The notes below the pieces were generated by a model, which saw only the letters and a list, made by a program, of their open reading frames with translations, ran no database searches and was not told the origin of the DNA. Below are positions 24,801 to 32,119 of a stretch of DNA of 33,340 nucleotides, piece after piece. The stretch comes from a bacterium (GTDB lineage Bacteria; Verrucomicrobiota; Verrucomicrobiia; Limisphaerales; UBA11358). The stretch spans positions 1 to 33,340 of the forward strand of contig JAKALA010000049.1 in the NCBI GenBank assembly GCA_021813325.1, given 5' to 3'. Position numbers and translations under genes: made by a program. Position 1 is the stretch's first letter, and the number at the start of each line of letters is the position of its first letter.

Positions 24801-24835
24801 AATAAAAAAACCCTGCCAGCGAACTGGCAGGGTTT
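24801..24835 (-). terminator. intrinsic terminator after the porin
   Basis: A perfect 12-bp stem (24808-24819 with 24824-24835) closes a CGAA loop on the plus strand. On the minus strand it is followed by a run of T (the A-run at 24801-24810). It lies 18 bases past the porin stop. Confidence 0.93.
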
Positions 24836-24853
24836 GAGGGTTCTAAACTAAAA

Positions 24854-26113
24854 TTAGAACTTGTAGATCAAGTTGGCATAGAGACCGTAGGAGGTCGCTT
24901 TGTCAACCGAAACGCCGGTGGGCAGAATATACCGGTTGTTGCCGGTGTCGGCGCTGCTGGTAACCTTGTCGTAGCGCAGCTCCAAGCGGCTGATCACGTT
25001 GGCCCAGAGGTCATACTGCACGGTTTCGGTGAGCGAAATACCATTGTCGCCATCTTTATAAGAACTGCCGCTAAAATCTTGGGCTTCCCAGTATTCCGCG
25101 CGGGAATTGAAGCTGAGTTTATCCGTGGCCTTGATGGTGTTATACAAGGCGAGCACGAAAGGATCGGAGTGGACGGTTGTTCCACCGATAGTGCGAGTGG
25201 CCCCACCATAATTCTGCGCGTAGTCAAAGGCAGCGCCAAAGGTGACGCCAGACCACGGGCTGTTCAAAGTAGCACCAAGATAGTAGTTGATCTGGTTGCC
25301 GCCTTGGTCGCCAGTGCCCGTGGAAGGATTAGCAGCAGGGGTAGTTACGTTATTGGCAAATCCATAAACCATGCCCGCATAGAAAGTGGAGCCAGCGGCC
25401 CAACCCCAACTGCTCGGCGCCGAGAACGTGGCGGAAGCCAGCACCGTCTTGTGCCAGGCGCTGCCGCTCTGGTGGTCGAAGTTGTTGCGAGTGTTAATGC
25501 CCGCGTTGAGCGTGTTGGCAACACCGGCAGACACGGAGAACTCGTCATTGATCTTGTAGCTGCCGAGCACGCCGGTGTGCTCAGAGGGTTCAATGGCCCA
25601 GCCCCATGAACGGGTGTAATTGGGGTTGGCCCCCGCATCAAACGCTTCATAGCCCACCACGGTGTTGAACACACCGACTTTCCAGTCGATGCCATTGCCC
25701 ACCGGGGTGCGGAGCGCGACATAGGCCTGCTGAATGGCAAATTCACTGTTGTAGTTTCCGTTTAAAGATGGATTCCAGCCCACCGCGTCCGGGCCGAAGA
25801 GCAGGTCGGCCTGATAACCCGCCGCATAAGGCGTGTCATCCTGCGCTTTGGAGATGGAGAGTTTCACCACATCCAAGTTAAAACCGTTGGCTTTGCCGCT
25901 CTGGAGCGGAATATTGCCAGCGGGCGATTTGGCGATCGCATCGCCCTTGGGCCCCATCTGCCAATTCATTGAGGTGCCGACATAGCCGCTGATCACGGTG
26001 TCGGAGAGCGCGGTTTGCACCTGGCTCATTTTGGCTTCGTCTGCGCGGGCGGCGGAAGCGAGGCTCACTGCCCCGACTGCGGCCAGACCCAATGTCCATT
26101 TATTAAACTTCAT
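24854..26113 (-). CDS. outer-membrane beta-barrel porin (OmpL-like, BBP2 type)
   Basis: 419 aa. The signal peptide MKFNKWTLGLAAVGAVSLASAARA is likely cut after residue 24. The mature protein is made of alternating, Gly/Asn/aromatic-rich strands typical of a beta-barrel, with VISGYVGTSMNWQMG at the start and the aromatic C-terminus YGLYANLIYKF expected for BAM recognition. Motifs such as FAIQQAYVALRTPVGNGIDWKVGVFNTVVGYEAFDAGANPNYTRSWGW match the 'putative beta-barrel porin-2, OmpL-like' family of Verrucomicrobia and Planctomycetes. A strong GGAGGA six bases before the ATG, a structured leader and a strong terminator suggest a highly expressed single-gene unit. It probably forms a non-specific or sugar/anion pore; the substrate is unknown. 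Confidence 0.92.
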   Translation of the reverse strand: MKFNKWTLGLAAVGAVSLASAARADEAKMSQVQTALSDTVISGYVGTSMNWQMGPKGDAIAKSPAGNIPLQSGKANGFNLDVVKLSISKAQDDTPYAAGYQADLLFGPDAVGWNPSLNGNYNSEFAIQQAYVALRTPVGNGIDWKVGVFNTVVGYEAFDAGANPNYTRSWGWAIEPSEHTGVLGSYKINDEFSVSAGVANTLNAGINTRNNFDHQSGSAWHKTVLASATFSAPSSWGWAAGSTFYAGMVYGFANNVTTPAANPSTGTGDQGGNQINYYLGATLNSPWSGVTFGAAFDYAQNYGGATRTIGGTTVHSDPFVLALYNTIKATDKLSFNSRAEYWEAQDFSGSSYKDGDNGISLTETVQYDLWANVISRLELRYDKVTSSADTGNNRYILPTGVSVDKATSYGLYANLIYKF

Positions 26114-26125
26114 CTGTTCCTCCGA

Positions 26126-26205
26126 TGTTGTTTGTTGTTTGTTGTTTGTTGTTGACTGCGAAAATGGGGCAAAAACTGTTTGCCCCCAGCACCTAAAAAC
26201 GGTGC
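26126..26205 (-). promoter_or_regulatory. porin 5' leader with four 7-base tandem repeats and two hairpins
   Basis: Four exact copies of TGTTGTT (26126-26153; AACAACA on the transcribed strand) lie directly before the GGAGGA ribosome site. Upstream in the leader are a perfect 8-bp hairpin (26166-26173 with 26179-26186, 5-base loop) and a 5-bp hairpin (26189-26193 with 26201-26205). The order in the RNA is hairpin, hairpin, CA-rich single strand, Shine-Dalgarno, ATG. This resembles a standby-site or small-RNA target leader. The 8-bp hairpin could also act as an attenuator, but its T-run is weak. Confidence 0.55.
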
Positions 26206-26215
26206 CATTTGAAGA

Positions 26216-26244
26216 AAACTAGGGAAATGCGGGGAAATTGACAA
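26216..26244 (-). promoter_or_regulatory. possible sigma-70-like porin promoter
   Basis: On the minus strand, TTGTCA (26244-26239), a 17-base spacer and TAGTTT (26221-26216). The -35 box is good and the -10 box is weak. It would start transcription just before the hairpins of the porin leader. The remaining bases up to the pilC start (about 26245-26522) show no gene and no other clear signal. Confidence 0.35.
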
Positions 26245-26522
26245 TATTTTTTTAAAATCAACCCAAGCGCCCGCCAACGGCTCAAACGCTTGTTTTACAG
26301 CGACTTGAAACTTTTTGATGCCGGTTTCGACGGCCGCCGCCCGCGTTTCCACTTCCGGTTTTCCCGCAAAAACGTCGAGTTTTGCGACTCCGCAAACATT
26401 ACGGGCCGGCGCGGTTTGGGGGGGTGGATGTTTCTTGCTTGGAATAAATCGTGCTAAACCAACGGAAGTGGGTTAGAAATGCGTTCGGAATTGGGACGCG
26501 CACGAAATGCACCAGCCATATT

Positions 26523-27734
26523 ATGCCTCTATTTGCCTATACCGCCAGAGACACGGCCACCGGTCGTGAGATGCGCAACACCGTTGAAGCCGGTTCCGAA
26601 CAAGCCGCCATCGCCACGCTGCTGAATCGCAACTTGCTGGTGGTCGAGATTAAGGAAAAAACCATCAAGCGCGGCCAGACCCAGGGCGGCCGGGTGTCGC
26701 TGAACGATTTGGTCGTCTTTACCCGGCAGTTGGCAACCATGATCGATGCGGGTATCGCCATTGTCCAATCGCTCCAGGCGCTTGCGGAACAGGCGAGCAA
26801 CAAAATCATGCGGGATGTGATCCGCGACGTCTGCACCCGCGTCGAAAGCGGTGAAAGTTTTTCCGAAGCCTTGAGCAAACACCCCAAAGCGTTCAATCGC
26901 CTCTATGTTTCCATGGTGGCCGCCGGTGAAAAAGGCGGTTTGCTGGCGGAAATTCTGGGCCGGCTGGCCACTTATTTGGAAAACAGCGAACGGCTCCGCA
27001 AAAAAGTGAAAACGGCGCTGATGTATCCCACCGTGGTGACAGTGGTCGCCATCTGTATCACCACCTTTCTGCTGGTCAAAGTCATTCCGACCTTCAAGGA
27101 AGTTTATTCCGGGTTTGGCGCCAAGCTGCCCGCGCCCACCGAAGTCATGATCCGCATCAGCGAATTTGTTCAGGCCTACATTCTCTATCTGATCATCGCG
27201 GCCGGGCTGGCAATTTGGGGCTGGCTTTACTACATCAAGACCAAACCGGGTCGCGATTTTTGGGACAAGCAACGGATTAAACTGCCGGTTTTCGGGCCGA
27301 TCGCGCACAAAATTTGCCTGGCGCGTTTTACCCGCACCCTGGCTTCGCTGATTCGCAGCGGGGTGCCCATTTTGGAAGTCTTGCAGATCGTTTCCCAAAC
27401 CGTCGGCAACACCGTCATGGAAAAAGCCATCAAAACCGCCGGGTCGGACATTGAACGCGGCGAAGGCATTTCCGCGGCCTTGAGCAAACATCCGGTCTTT
27501 CCCTCCATGATCATCCGCATGTTAAGCGCCGGCGAACAAACCGGTAATATTGACTCCATGCTCGAACGCGTCTCCAATTTCCTGGATGAAGAAATTGAAA
27601 CCATCCTGTCCGGCCTGATGTCGCTCATCGAACCCCTGTTGATTGTCTTTCTGGGCGTGGTCATCGGCGGCATGGTGATTTGCATGTTCCTGCCCATTTT
27701 CAACCTGTCGAACATCGTCAGCGGAAACAAATAA
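26523..27734 (+). CDS. pilC: type IV pilus / type II secretion inner-membrane platform protein (PilC/GspF)
   Basis: 403 aa from the ATG giving MPLFAYTARDTATGREM, the family N-terminus. The open frame begins 24 codons earlier with unrelated residues. It has two T2SSF repeats, about 70-190 (LNDLVVFTRQLATMIDAGIAIVQSLQAL, VAAGEKGGLL) and 272-395 (ARFTRTLASLIRSGVPILEVLQIV, LSAGEQTGNIDSML). Three transmembrane helices lie near 170-195, 218-238 and 375-395. The protein organises the assembly ATPase at the inner membrane. It stands alone here, without pilB, pilT or pilin genes, and ends at a strong terminator. PilC and GspF cannot be separated by sequence alone. Confidence 0.92.
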   Translation: MPLFAYTARDTATGREMRNTVEAGSEQAAIATLLNRNLLVVEIKEKTIKRGQTQGGRVSLNDLVVFTRQLATMIDAGIAIVQSLQALAEQASNKIMRDVIRDVCTRVESGESFSEALSKHPKAFNRLYVSMVAAGEKGGLLAEILGRLATYLENSERLRKKVKTALMYPTVVTVVAICITTFLLVKVIPTFKEVYSGFGAKLPAPTEVMIRISEFVQAYILYLIIAAGLAIWGWLYYIKTKPGRDFWDKQRIKLPVFGPIAHKICLARFTRTLASLIRSGVPILEVLQIVSQTVGNTVMEKAIKTAGSDIERGEGISAALSKHPVFPSMIIRMLSAGEQTGNIDSMLERVSNFLDEEIETILSGLMSLIEPLLIVFLGVVIGGMVICMFLPIFNLSNIVSGNK

Positions 27735-27750
27735 CCGTTTACCGCCAAGC

Positions 27751-27787
27751 AACCGCCGGGTGAACCGTTCGCCCGGCGGTTTTCTCA
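27751..27787 (+). terminator. intrinsic terminator after pilC
   Basis: A 10-bp perfect stem (27751-27760 with 27772-27781), extended inside by an imperfect GAAC/GTTC pair, is followed by TTTTCTC on the plus strand. It lies 16 bases past the pilC stop. Confidence 0.88.
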
Positions 27788-27807
27788 TGACAACAGTGGA
27801 GATTTTG

Positions 27808-28017
27808 CTTTCAGCCCGAACTCCGCGGGTGGGGAGCGCCGGCCGCTGGCCGGCGGTGTTTGGCGGCCCGCCAAACCCGGCGTCCCACCATGATCTTCAC
27901 CGAACGAAACGGAGAAATATTGGTTCAACGAGGTTTTCGGCCGGCCGCCGAAAACCACCCGCGAGCCGCGGGTGCTTCCCAGGCCAACTGCGAAACTCGG
28001 GTTCAAGCGGCCACGCT
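27808..28017. repeat. hairpin-array element (candidate copy D)
   Basis: A GC-rich, gene-free stretch with four perfect consecutive hairpins: 27837-27855 (8-bp stem), 27858-27876 (9-bp), 27932-27956 (10-bp) and 27956-27974 (8-bp). Its right end, read on the minus strand, is TTGAACCC followed six bases later by CGCAGTTGG, matching the left end of copy C. The left end (TTCAGCCCGAACTCCGC) is a weaker inverted match. The interior is unlike copies A-C. The right end runs a few bases into the 3' end of the neighbouring beta-CASP gene (stop at 28003). Confidence 0.6.
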
Positions 28018-29379
28018 TTTCAGCGGACCCGGCTGATGCACTTTGATTTTCGGCCAGCGCTCCTTGATTTTGGTGGCGAACCAATGTCGCGCCGCGTCAT
28101 CGCCGTGGCCCAGTAAAATCACTCGCGGCGCCACCTGGCCGACAAAATCCAGCAAATCCTCCCGATTGGCATGCGCGGTCAAATCAAAATCCCGCACATC
28201 GCAATTCCGAGTCACAGGTCCCGCGCTCGGACTGAACACAAACGTTTCGCCCGGCCGGGCCGCCTTCAGCCGGCCCGCCGGCGAATCGGGGTCGGCATAG
28301 CCCACGAAGAAAATGCTCTGCCGCTCGTCGCCAATCATGCGCTTGGCCAGATCGTGCGCCGCCGTGTTTTCACTCATCATGCCGGATGTGATGACAAAAA
28401 TTTTGCCGCCCGTCAGCTTCATCGCATCGGCCACGCCCTTTTCCAGCACCGTTAACTGGAGCGCCTCGTTCAAACTCAAGTTTGTGTGCTGGCGGTGCAT
28501 CCGATGCGCCTCGATGTCGTAAATCTCCGTGAACACCCGGCCCAGCCCGCCAATGTAAACCGCCTGTTTTTTTAATCGGCCCGCGCGCATCAGCAGCGCC
28601 AGCAGCGCCAGAATTTCCTGGGTGCGGCCCAGGGCGAACGACGGAATCATCACGCCCGCCTTTTTCTTCAGCGCTTCATGAATGGCCGCCACCAGCCGGT
28701 CAATTTCCTTTTCCCGGCTGCAGCCGGCCGGGACGTCGCGGTTGCCGCGGGTGGTTTCCATGATCAGCACATCCGCCCGCACGTCTTCAAAACGGGCGCT
28801 GCGCATGATCGTCTGGTCGTGAAAACACACGTCGCCCGTGTAAAACAATGTTTCCTTCCTGCCGCGCAGTAAAATTCCCGCCGAGCCGAGCGTGTGACCG
28901 GCATCGAAAAATTCCAGCGTCGGCGACGATTGCCCCGAACGCACCTTGTGAAAGGCCGCCCATTCAATCTCGCGATTGTATTTGAAACCTTGGAAACGCG
29001 GCGAAAGCTCGTCCAGCTCGTCGTGGCTATACAGCGGATAATCCTTGATGCCCAGTTCATCCCGCTGGCGTTTCATCACGTTCACGGAATTATGCAGCAC
29101 CCGTTCCACCAGCAAATAGCTCAACTCGGTCATCAGCACATGGGCTTTGGGATAATGCCGGCAGGCCACCGGCAGACCGCCCACGTGATCGTGATGGCAG
29201 TGGGAAATCGCCACGGCATCCACGTCGGGCGCGCCGGCCTTGCCAAAGAGCGGCATGGCGGCGTGGCCTTCGCGTTTGGGATGCATTCCGGCATCGAGCA
29301 GAATTTTGTGCCCATCCAGTTCCACCAGCCAGGCGCTCGCCCCGATGTCCGTGTCCGGATTCAGATTTGAAATATTCAC
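28003..29379 (-). CDS. beta-CASP metallo-beta-lactamase fold hydrolase (RNA-processing type)
   Basis: 458 aa starting at GTG (residues NISNLNPDTDIGAS follow). The metal motif HxHxDH is SHCHHDH (His60, His62, Asp64, His65), with His162 in GHTLGSAG and Asp183 in YTGDVC. A beta-CASP insertion follows: METTRGNR, PSFALGRTQEIL, ITSGMMSENTAAH and DLTAHANREDLLDF. The final catalytic-site His is in LLGHGDDAARHW. This is the layout of CPSF73/RNase J-like nucleases, most like the single-domain bacterial relatives without KH domains. It probably cleaves RNA; the target is unknown. A short repeat (29390-29420) lies directly upstream of the GTG. It is downstream of the ATP-grasp gene by 250 bases. Confidence 0.9.
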   Translation of the reverse strand: MNISNLNPDTDIGASAWLVELDGHKILLDAGMHPKREGHAAMPLFGKAGAPDVDAVAISHCHHDHVGGLPVACRHYPKAHVLMTELSYLLVERVLHNSVNVMKRQRDELGIKDYPLYSHDELDELSPRFQGFKYNREIEWAAFHKVRSGQSSPTLEFFDAGHTLGSAGILLRGRKETLFYTGDVCFHDQTIMRSARFEDVRADVLIMETTRGNRDVPAGCSREKEIDRLVAAIHEALKKKAGVMIPSFALGRTQEILALLALLMRAGRLKKQAVYIGGLGRVFTEIYDIEAHRMHRQHTNLSLNEALQLTVLEKGVADAMKLTGGKIFVITSGMMSENTAAHDLAKRMIGDERQSIFFVGYADPDSPAGRLKAARPGETFVFSPSAGPVTRNCDVRDFDLTAHANREDLLDFVGQVAPRVILLGHGDDAARHWFATKIKERWPKIKVHQPGPLKSVAA

Positions 29380-29389
29380 CCGCGCAGTT

Positions 29390-29420
29390 TAACCACGGAT
29401 GAACACCGATGAACACAGTT
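29390..29420. repeat. dispersed GGATG-type short repeat, copy 2
   Basis: TTAACCACGGATGAACACC is followed by GATGAACACAG. It is related to copy 1 (1063-1094) and located eleven bases upstream of the GTG of the beta-CASP gene. A partial inverted copy (GTGTTCATCCGGG, about 29600-29612) closes the roughly 220-base gap, so the whole intergenic region may be one element. No gene is seen between 29380 and 29629. Confidence 0.5.
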
Positions 29421-29629
29421 TTCCCGCCGCCATCAAATGGCGTTTCCATCATGGCATGGACAGATGGGGAGTTTGGTCGGGCGCGCCGGACATCACAAAA
29501 CCGAGCGGCGCGCGCGGACGCCCGCCCCGCCGCCGCCCCCGGTTCATCGCCGGTGGGTCAAAGTTGATTTCATCCGCCCAATTCCATTGCAAGCAAGCAG
29601 TGTTCATCCGGGCTTGCTCCCGTTGACCA

Positions 29630-30910
29630 TTAAACGGCGCCCGGCGGCCACAGGCTTTGGCCAACATCCGTGCGGAAATAGCTGCCGACCACGCGGATTT
29701 TCCGGATGTTGGCGTAGGCCCGGGCAATGGCCGTCTTTAAACTCGGCGCCAGAGCAATGACGTCGGCGATCCGTTGTCCGGTTACATGCAACTTTCCATT
29801 GGCGGCGGCAACTTCGTTCCACCACACATCACAGTCAAATTTGCCGTCCACAGTCAGCGGCAATTGCGGTCCGCGCACTTGCGTGAACGGATAACCATAG
29901 CCGGCCAAGGTCAACGAACAGCCGAATTTGAATGGGTCATTAAATTCCAATGACAACTTTTCATTCCGGGCCGTCTTCAAGAGCGCTTCCGCCGGGTTCT
30001 TCAACATCCGCAAAATCATCGGTCCAGACGTCACGCCGATGCGGATGTTGTATTCAATCACGTGCCATTTGCCGCCGCGCTTGATGGCGGTGACTTGCAG
30101 CGGCCCGTTGAATCGCGCGGCCCGCAGCCACGGTTTCAGCGGATGAATCAGTTGCCGGGCGAGGCCGTATTTATCTTTCTCGTCGCGTTCCACCAAGCCG
30201 CCAAGCGGCGCGCCGGCCACGATGCCCAGGTTGCCGTTGAACGCGTATTTGTATTCCTGGTTGGTCACGAGCGAATAAATTTCGCCATCACTGACCAGGG
30301 CAATGTGTCCCGCTTCCGCCCGGCCCAAGTATTCCTGGAGAAAAACGCCTTCGGCATAATTCACCTGCCGCAGCCACGCCTGGGTATCCGCCACGGTTTC
30401 ACACATCACCGTGTGAATCGGGCTGGTGGGCGAGCACAGCGGATTTTTAATGACGAACGGCAGCGGATTGTCCTCCAAAATTTTCTCCGCCTCGATCCGG
30501 TTTGAGGCCACGAAGGATTTTGGAAATGGAATTTTGAATCTGGCGCAAAGCTCGCGGGCGAAGTCGCGCTCCCGCTCGATCCGCATCGCCTCGCCGGTCG
30601 GGCTGAAAATGCCAACGCCGGATTTGATCAGATCCGCCGCCCACGGCTGCAAGGCCCAATCAATGGACTGCGGAATGACGACGTCGATGTCGTTTTTCAC
30701 CAGCAGCGGCACGGGGCTTGGAAACGCTTCCCGCGAAAAAGTTTTGCCGCATAACGTGGGCGGATAATGGCCGTAGTTGCGGGTGAGATACGTCGAGACC
30801 TCCGCGCCGGCATCGGTGAGCGCGGTGCCGATGCTGTGGGCAAAGGAGCCGACGCCGAGGATCATCGCTGCCGGTTGCAGGCTTTTGGTGGCTGAAGATT
30901 TTTTCCGCAT
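29630..30910 (-). CDS. ATP-grasp protein, PurD (phosphoribosylamine-glycine ligase)-like
   Basis: 426 aa. A Rossmann-like N-terminus (MILGVGSFAHSIGTALTDAGAEVSTYL) is followed by the preATP-grasp segment GVGIFSPTGEAMRIERERDFARELCARFKIPFPKSF. The ATP-grasp core has VIKNPLCSPTSPIHTV, EGVFLQEYLGRAEAGHIALVSDG, a Gly-rich loop and the metal-binding WHVIEYNIRIGVTSG. The C-terminal part (FKFGCSLTLAGYGYP) recalls the PurD C-domain. It is clearly diverged from true PurD: the N-terminal GGREHA motif is replaced by GSFAHS. It may therefore be a carboxylate-amine ligase with another substrate. It is a lone minus-strand gene. Confidence 0.8.
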   Translation of the reverse strand: MRKKSSATKSLQPAAMILGVGSFAHSIGTALTDAGAEVSTYLTRNYGHYPPTLCGKTFSREAFPSPVPLLVKNDIDVVIPQSIDWALQPWAADLIKSGVGIFSPTGEAMRIERERDFARELCARFKIPFPKSFVASNRIEAEKILEDNPLPFVIKNPLCSPTSPIHTVMCETVADTQAWLRQVNYAEGVFLQEYLGRAEAGHIALVSDGEIYSLVTNQEYKYAFNGNLGIVAGAPLGGLVERDEKDKYGLARQLIHPLKPWLRAARFNGPLQVTAIKRGGKWHVIEYNIRIGVTSGPMILRMLKNPAEALLKTARNEKLSLEFNDPFKFGCSLTLAGYGYPFTQVRGPQLPLTVDGKFDCDVWWNEVAAANGKLHVTGQRIADVIALAPSLKTAIARAYANIRKIRVVGSYFRTDVGQSLWPPGAV

Positions 30911-31007
30911 TTGAATCGGCCGCCAGTGTCCCGCAGTTTCAGTTCGCGAGCAATCAGAAGTAATTCACCGCCTCGACTTCGTCGCAAATCATGGTCAAAA
31001 TGGGATC

Positions 31008-31220
31008 ATGGCCGATGAAAATTCATCCCGCTTGGAAAAACTGGAATCCCATCTTGCGCACCTGGAGCATCAGGTGGAACAATTGAACGCCGTGGTGATC
31101 GAGCAGGTCAAAATGCTCGAACGCCTGAAGAAGGAGGTTCAGCGCCAGTCCACCGCCATGCAGACGCTGGAATTGGAGCGGATCAAAGCCAACAACCAAA
31201 AGCCGCCGCATTATCAGTGA
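31008..31220 (+). CDS. slyX: SlyX-family protein
   Basis: 70 aa, the normal SlyX size. The pattern RLEKLESHLAHLEHQVEQLNAVVIEQVKMLERLKKEV is a single coiled coil, and the C-terminus PPHYQ carries the PPHY ending typical of SlyX. The function of SlyX is not established. The stop overlaps the GTG of the next gene by four bases (GTGA), so the two are translationally coupled. It starts 97 bases from the divergent ATP-grasp gene. Confidence 0.85.
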   Translation: MADENSSRLEKLESHLAHLEHQVEQLNAVVIEQVKMLERLKKEVQRQSTAMQTLELERIKANNQKPPHYQ

Positions 31221-32014
31221 AACCGCCGCGCATCAGCCGCCGCAAATTTATCACGACCGCCGTGCTGGCCACGCCGCTGGCGGCGCTGGCGGACGCGCAT
31301 TTCGTGGAGCCGGATTGGTTGAAGGTGCGGCGGTTGACCATCGGGACTGGAACGCCAACCCACCGGCTGGTTCACTTCAGCGATGTCCACCACAAGGGCG
31401 ACACCAAGTATCTAAAGACCGTTATCGATACGATTAATTCGCTGTCACCGGATTTTGTCTGTTTCACCGGCGATATTATGGAAGAAGGCAAATTTCTCGA
31501 CGAAGCGTTGAAAATTTTCAGCGGCATCAAAGCCCCGCTGTTCGGGGTTCCGGGCAATCATGATTACTGGAGCGGTATTCCCTTTGCGCCCGTTTATCAA
31601 TGCTTCCAACGCACGGGCGGCGCATGGTTGACCAACCGGCATCAAGTGGTCGCCGGTGGGAAAATTAATCTGGTGGGCATCGCCAGTGGTTGGATTTATC
31701 AACCGAAACAGACGTGGAGCCGTCTGCCCATCGATCCGGAAAAGAAAAATATCCTGCTCATGCACTATCCGGCGTGGGCCAACAACCTGGGGGGACAGAA
31801 ATTTGATTTGATGCTGGCGGGTCACTCGCACGGCGGCCAGGTGCGGATTCCGTTCTATGGCCCCATTGTCGTGCCGTATGGGGTGGCGGACTACGACATG
31901 GGCTTGTATCAAACCCAAGCCGGCCCGCTTTACGTCAATCCCGGCATCGGCTACATTGGCGATTATGATCTCCGCTTCAATTGCCGTCCCGAAATTACGG
32001 TGATTGAGGTTTAG
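31217..32014 (+). CDS. Tat-exported metallophosphoesterase (YaeI-like)
   Basis: 265 aa starting at GTG. The N-terminus has a twin-arginine signal (SRRKFITTA, then a hydrophobic stretch to ALA). Metal motifs are FSDVHH (Asp56, His58), TGDIM (Asp86), GNHDYW (Asn114-His115), a later His in LLMHYP, and AGHSHGGQ. The C-terminus ends YVNPGIGYIGDYDLRFNCRPEITVIEV, as in the YaeI/YkuE group of membrane-associated phosphodiesterases. Tat export suggests folding with metals in the cytoplasm. It is coupled to slyX by a GTGA overlap, an arrangement that suggests shared expression rather than shared function. Confidence 0.9.
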   Translation: MKPPRISRRKFITTAVLATPLAALADAHFVEPDWLKVRRLTIGTGTPTHRLVHFSDVHHKGDTKYLKTVIDTINSLSPDFVCFTGDIMEEGKFLDEALKIFSGIKAPLFGVPGNHDYWSGIPFAPVYQCFQRTGGAWLTNRHQVVAGGKINLVGIASGWIYQPKQTWSRLPIDPEKKNILLMHYPAWANNLGGQKFDLMLAGHSHGGQVRIPFYGPIVVPYGVADYDMGLYQTQAGPLYVNPGIGYIGDYDLRFNCRPEITVIEV

Positions 32015-32119
32015 CGCATCCGTAAAACTACCGAAGTTTCAAACAGATGCTTGTTTTGGATGACTGAAACGACGGCTTGCCGTTAAGTTTCAAAACCGGT
32101 TTAATCCAAGCATAAATCT

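Noticed and set aside
26126-26153. Possible CRISPR-like or microsatellite array
   Set aside because: The four 7-base units are contiguous without spacers. It is a simple tandem repeat in a leader, not a CRISPR.
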